Positions 6,438-7,073 of a stretch of DNA of 7,073 nucleotides are shown piece by piece. The stretch lies in assembly GCA_903904615.1 (NCBI GenBank), contig CAIVDG010000377.1, positions 1-7,073 of the forward strand, read 5' to 3'. The position numbers and the translations under genes were made by a program. Origin of the DNA: an uncultured Acidimicrobiaceae bacterium (lineage in GTDB: Bacteria > Actinomycetota > Acidimicrobiia > Acidimicrobiales > Ilumatobacteraceae). Position 1 is the stretch's first letter, and each line of letters opens with the position of its first letter. The notes under the pieces are model-generated. The model was given only the letters and a program-made list of their open reading frames with translations. It made no database searches and was not told where the DNA came from.

Positions 6438-6478
6438 CGTTCGCACTTCCTCCTTTTCACTTACTTGAAACGAGGAAT

Positions 6479-6913
6479 ATGTTTTCTGCGTCGGTTCTCG
6501 ATGTACCCCGTCCGCTCATCGACCCCATTACGTCGTTAGTTGAAGCACTCAGCGTTGCTGCACTCGCACTACCGCGACCACGAAACAACAGCACCATTGT
6601 GCTGTGCATGGACCAACAGCAACGGGGTGTCCATCTCCTTCGTACCTCACTCATTTCTCGCACAACAATCCACCACATAGTTCGCGAATGCTGTCATGTG
6701 CCATCACTTCACTCTGTTGTTCTCTTCAGCATTCGGTCGGCGCCACCTATTTGTCCTAACGACCCGATTGTTCTTGAAAACATCACCAACACGCTCAACG
6801 CGGCCGGCCTTCACTTGCACGACTGGGTAGTCATTGGTGCCGGAGGACTGTATTGCCCTCGTTCGCTGGTGGACCCTGTAGACCCGTGGCGTCACGGAAG
6901 TGTGTGCTTGTAA
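6479..6913 (+). CDS. conserved-looking protein with RadC/JAB-like outline lacking metal ligands
   Basis: 144 residues from ATG 6479. GAGGA (6472-6476) precedes it but only two bases away, closer than usual; no better in-frame start exists before Met44. No signal peptide or membrane helix is evident, so it is likely cytoplasmic. I cannot name the family with certainty. The layout of the second half, a strand SVVLFSIRS (79-87), then PNDPIVLENI (93-102), a helix, and AAGLHLHDWVVIG (108-120), resembles the C-terminal JAB-type domain of RadC (strand ending in the HxH metal site, PS..D, helix, then LDH.I.G). The positions of the two metal His are Ser84 and Arg86 here, so a metal-dependent peptidase activity is unlikely. 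DUF4192-like proteins are another loose comparison. The C-terminal YCPRSLVDPVDPW (125-137) is a distinctive motif. The gene is rightward, 63 bases after the rhomboid; its role is unknown. Confidence 0.7.
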   Translation: MFSASVLDVPRPLIDPITSLVEALSVAALALPRPRNNSTIVLCMDQQQRGVHLLRTSLISRTTIHHIVRECCHVPSLHSVVLFSIRSAPPICPNDPIVLENITNTLNAAGLHLHDWVVIGAGGLYCPRSLVDPVDPWRHGSVCL

Positions 6914-6926
6914 GCGCGTCGTTGCG

Positions 6927-7073
6927 ATGCTGTTAGCCGCAATCCTGCATTCGACAAAGCGCGCACTATGTGTCGGCTTGTGGTGGGTACGGCGCCTCGC
7001 CGCACTGCTTCATCGCGCACGTGTTGTGGCAGGTCGTAATGATCTCCATGAAACCCACGTGGTGGGATACCAA
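6927..7073 (+). CDS. possible start of an unidentified gene (runs off right edge)
   Basis: An open frame from ATG 6927 (13 bases after the preceding stop) continues to the window end for 49 codons. The predicted N-terminus is hydrophobic and Arg-rich (MLLAAILHSTKRAL, then WWVRRLAALLHRARVV) and then turns polar (AGRNDLHETHVVGYQ). Hand-counted GC at codon positions 1, 2 and 3 is about 73, 45 and 53 percent, which resembles the clear genes here more than the competing minus-strand frame ending at 6966 does. An in-frame GTG at 6900 would overlap the preceding gene and is an alternative start. No ribosome site is visible. Too short to assign a family. Confidence 0.35.
   Translation, partial: MLLAAILHSTKRALCVGLWWVRRLAALLHRARVVAGRNDLHETHVVGYQ

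Noticed and set aside
6704..6895. Minus-strand frame open towards the right edge
   Set aside because: Lies antisense to the 6479-6913 gene and reads as its complement; Arg/Val/Asn-rich with no motif.
1..7073. CRISPR array, insertion sequence, tRNA/rRNA, attachment site or defence genes
   Set aside because: No regularly spaced repeats, terminal inverted repeats, transposase-like frames, cloverleaf sequence or nuclease/toxin motifs were seen on either strand.

Overview
This window looks like a chromosomal segment of a moderately GC-rich actinobacterium, most likely in or near the Acidimicrobiia. This rests on three things: a secreted-side tail built from TTV(A/P)G units, which I associate with that class; a zinc-finger rhomboid of actinobacterial type; and plus-strand genes that lack Shine-Dalgarno sites but carry a -10 hexamer just before the start codon, the leaderless layout common in Actinobacteria. 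The assignment is an inference from style, not from a marker gene.

Minus-strand block (4561 down to 1, running off the left edge). Five tightly packed genes read leftwards: three GT-B fold, GT4-type glycosyltransferases (3488-4561, 2364-3491, 1132-2367), an unrecognised single-pass membrane protein with a Thr-rich tail (320-1093), and the start of a sugar-1-phosphate nucleotidyltransferase (<1-320). The joins are ATGA and GTGA four-base overlaps, a 38-base gap holding a small hairpin, and a one-base TGATG overlap. This is very probably one operon for a surface or extracellular polysaccharide.

Plus-strand block (4600 rightwards). A GDP-L-fucose synthase (4600-5559) is divergent from the operon across 38 bases. 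It is followed by a rhomboid intramembrane protease with an N-terminal zinc finger (5597-6415), a 144-residue protein of uncertain family with a RadC/JAB-like outline but no metal ligands (6479-6913), and a reading frame that runs off the right edge (6927->7073). The fucose synthase, glycosyltransferases and nucleotidyltransferase fit together: nucleotide sugars (probably GDP-mannose to GDP-fucose) are made and then polymerised by the three transferases. The rhomboid and the genes after it look like a separate unit.

Most of the window is an ordinary glycan-assembly locus; I see no CRISPR array, mobile element, RNA gene or defence system. The points most worth a second look are the matched leaderless promoters, the uncharacterised Cys-pair/Thr-tail membrane protein coupled to the nucleotidyltransferase, and the apparently metal-less RadC-like protein. 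No stretch over 300 bases lacks a gene.
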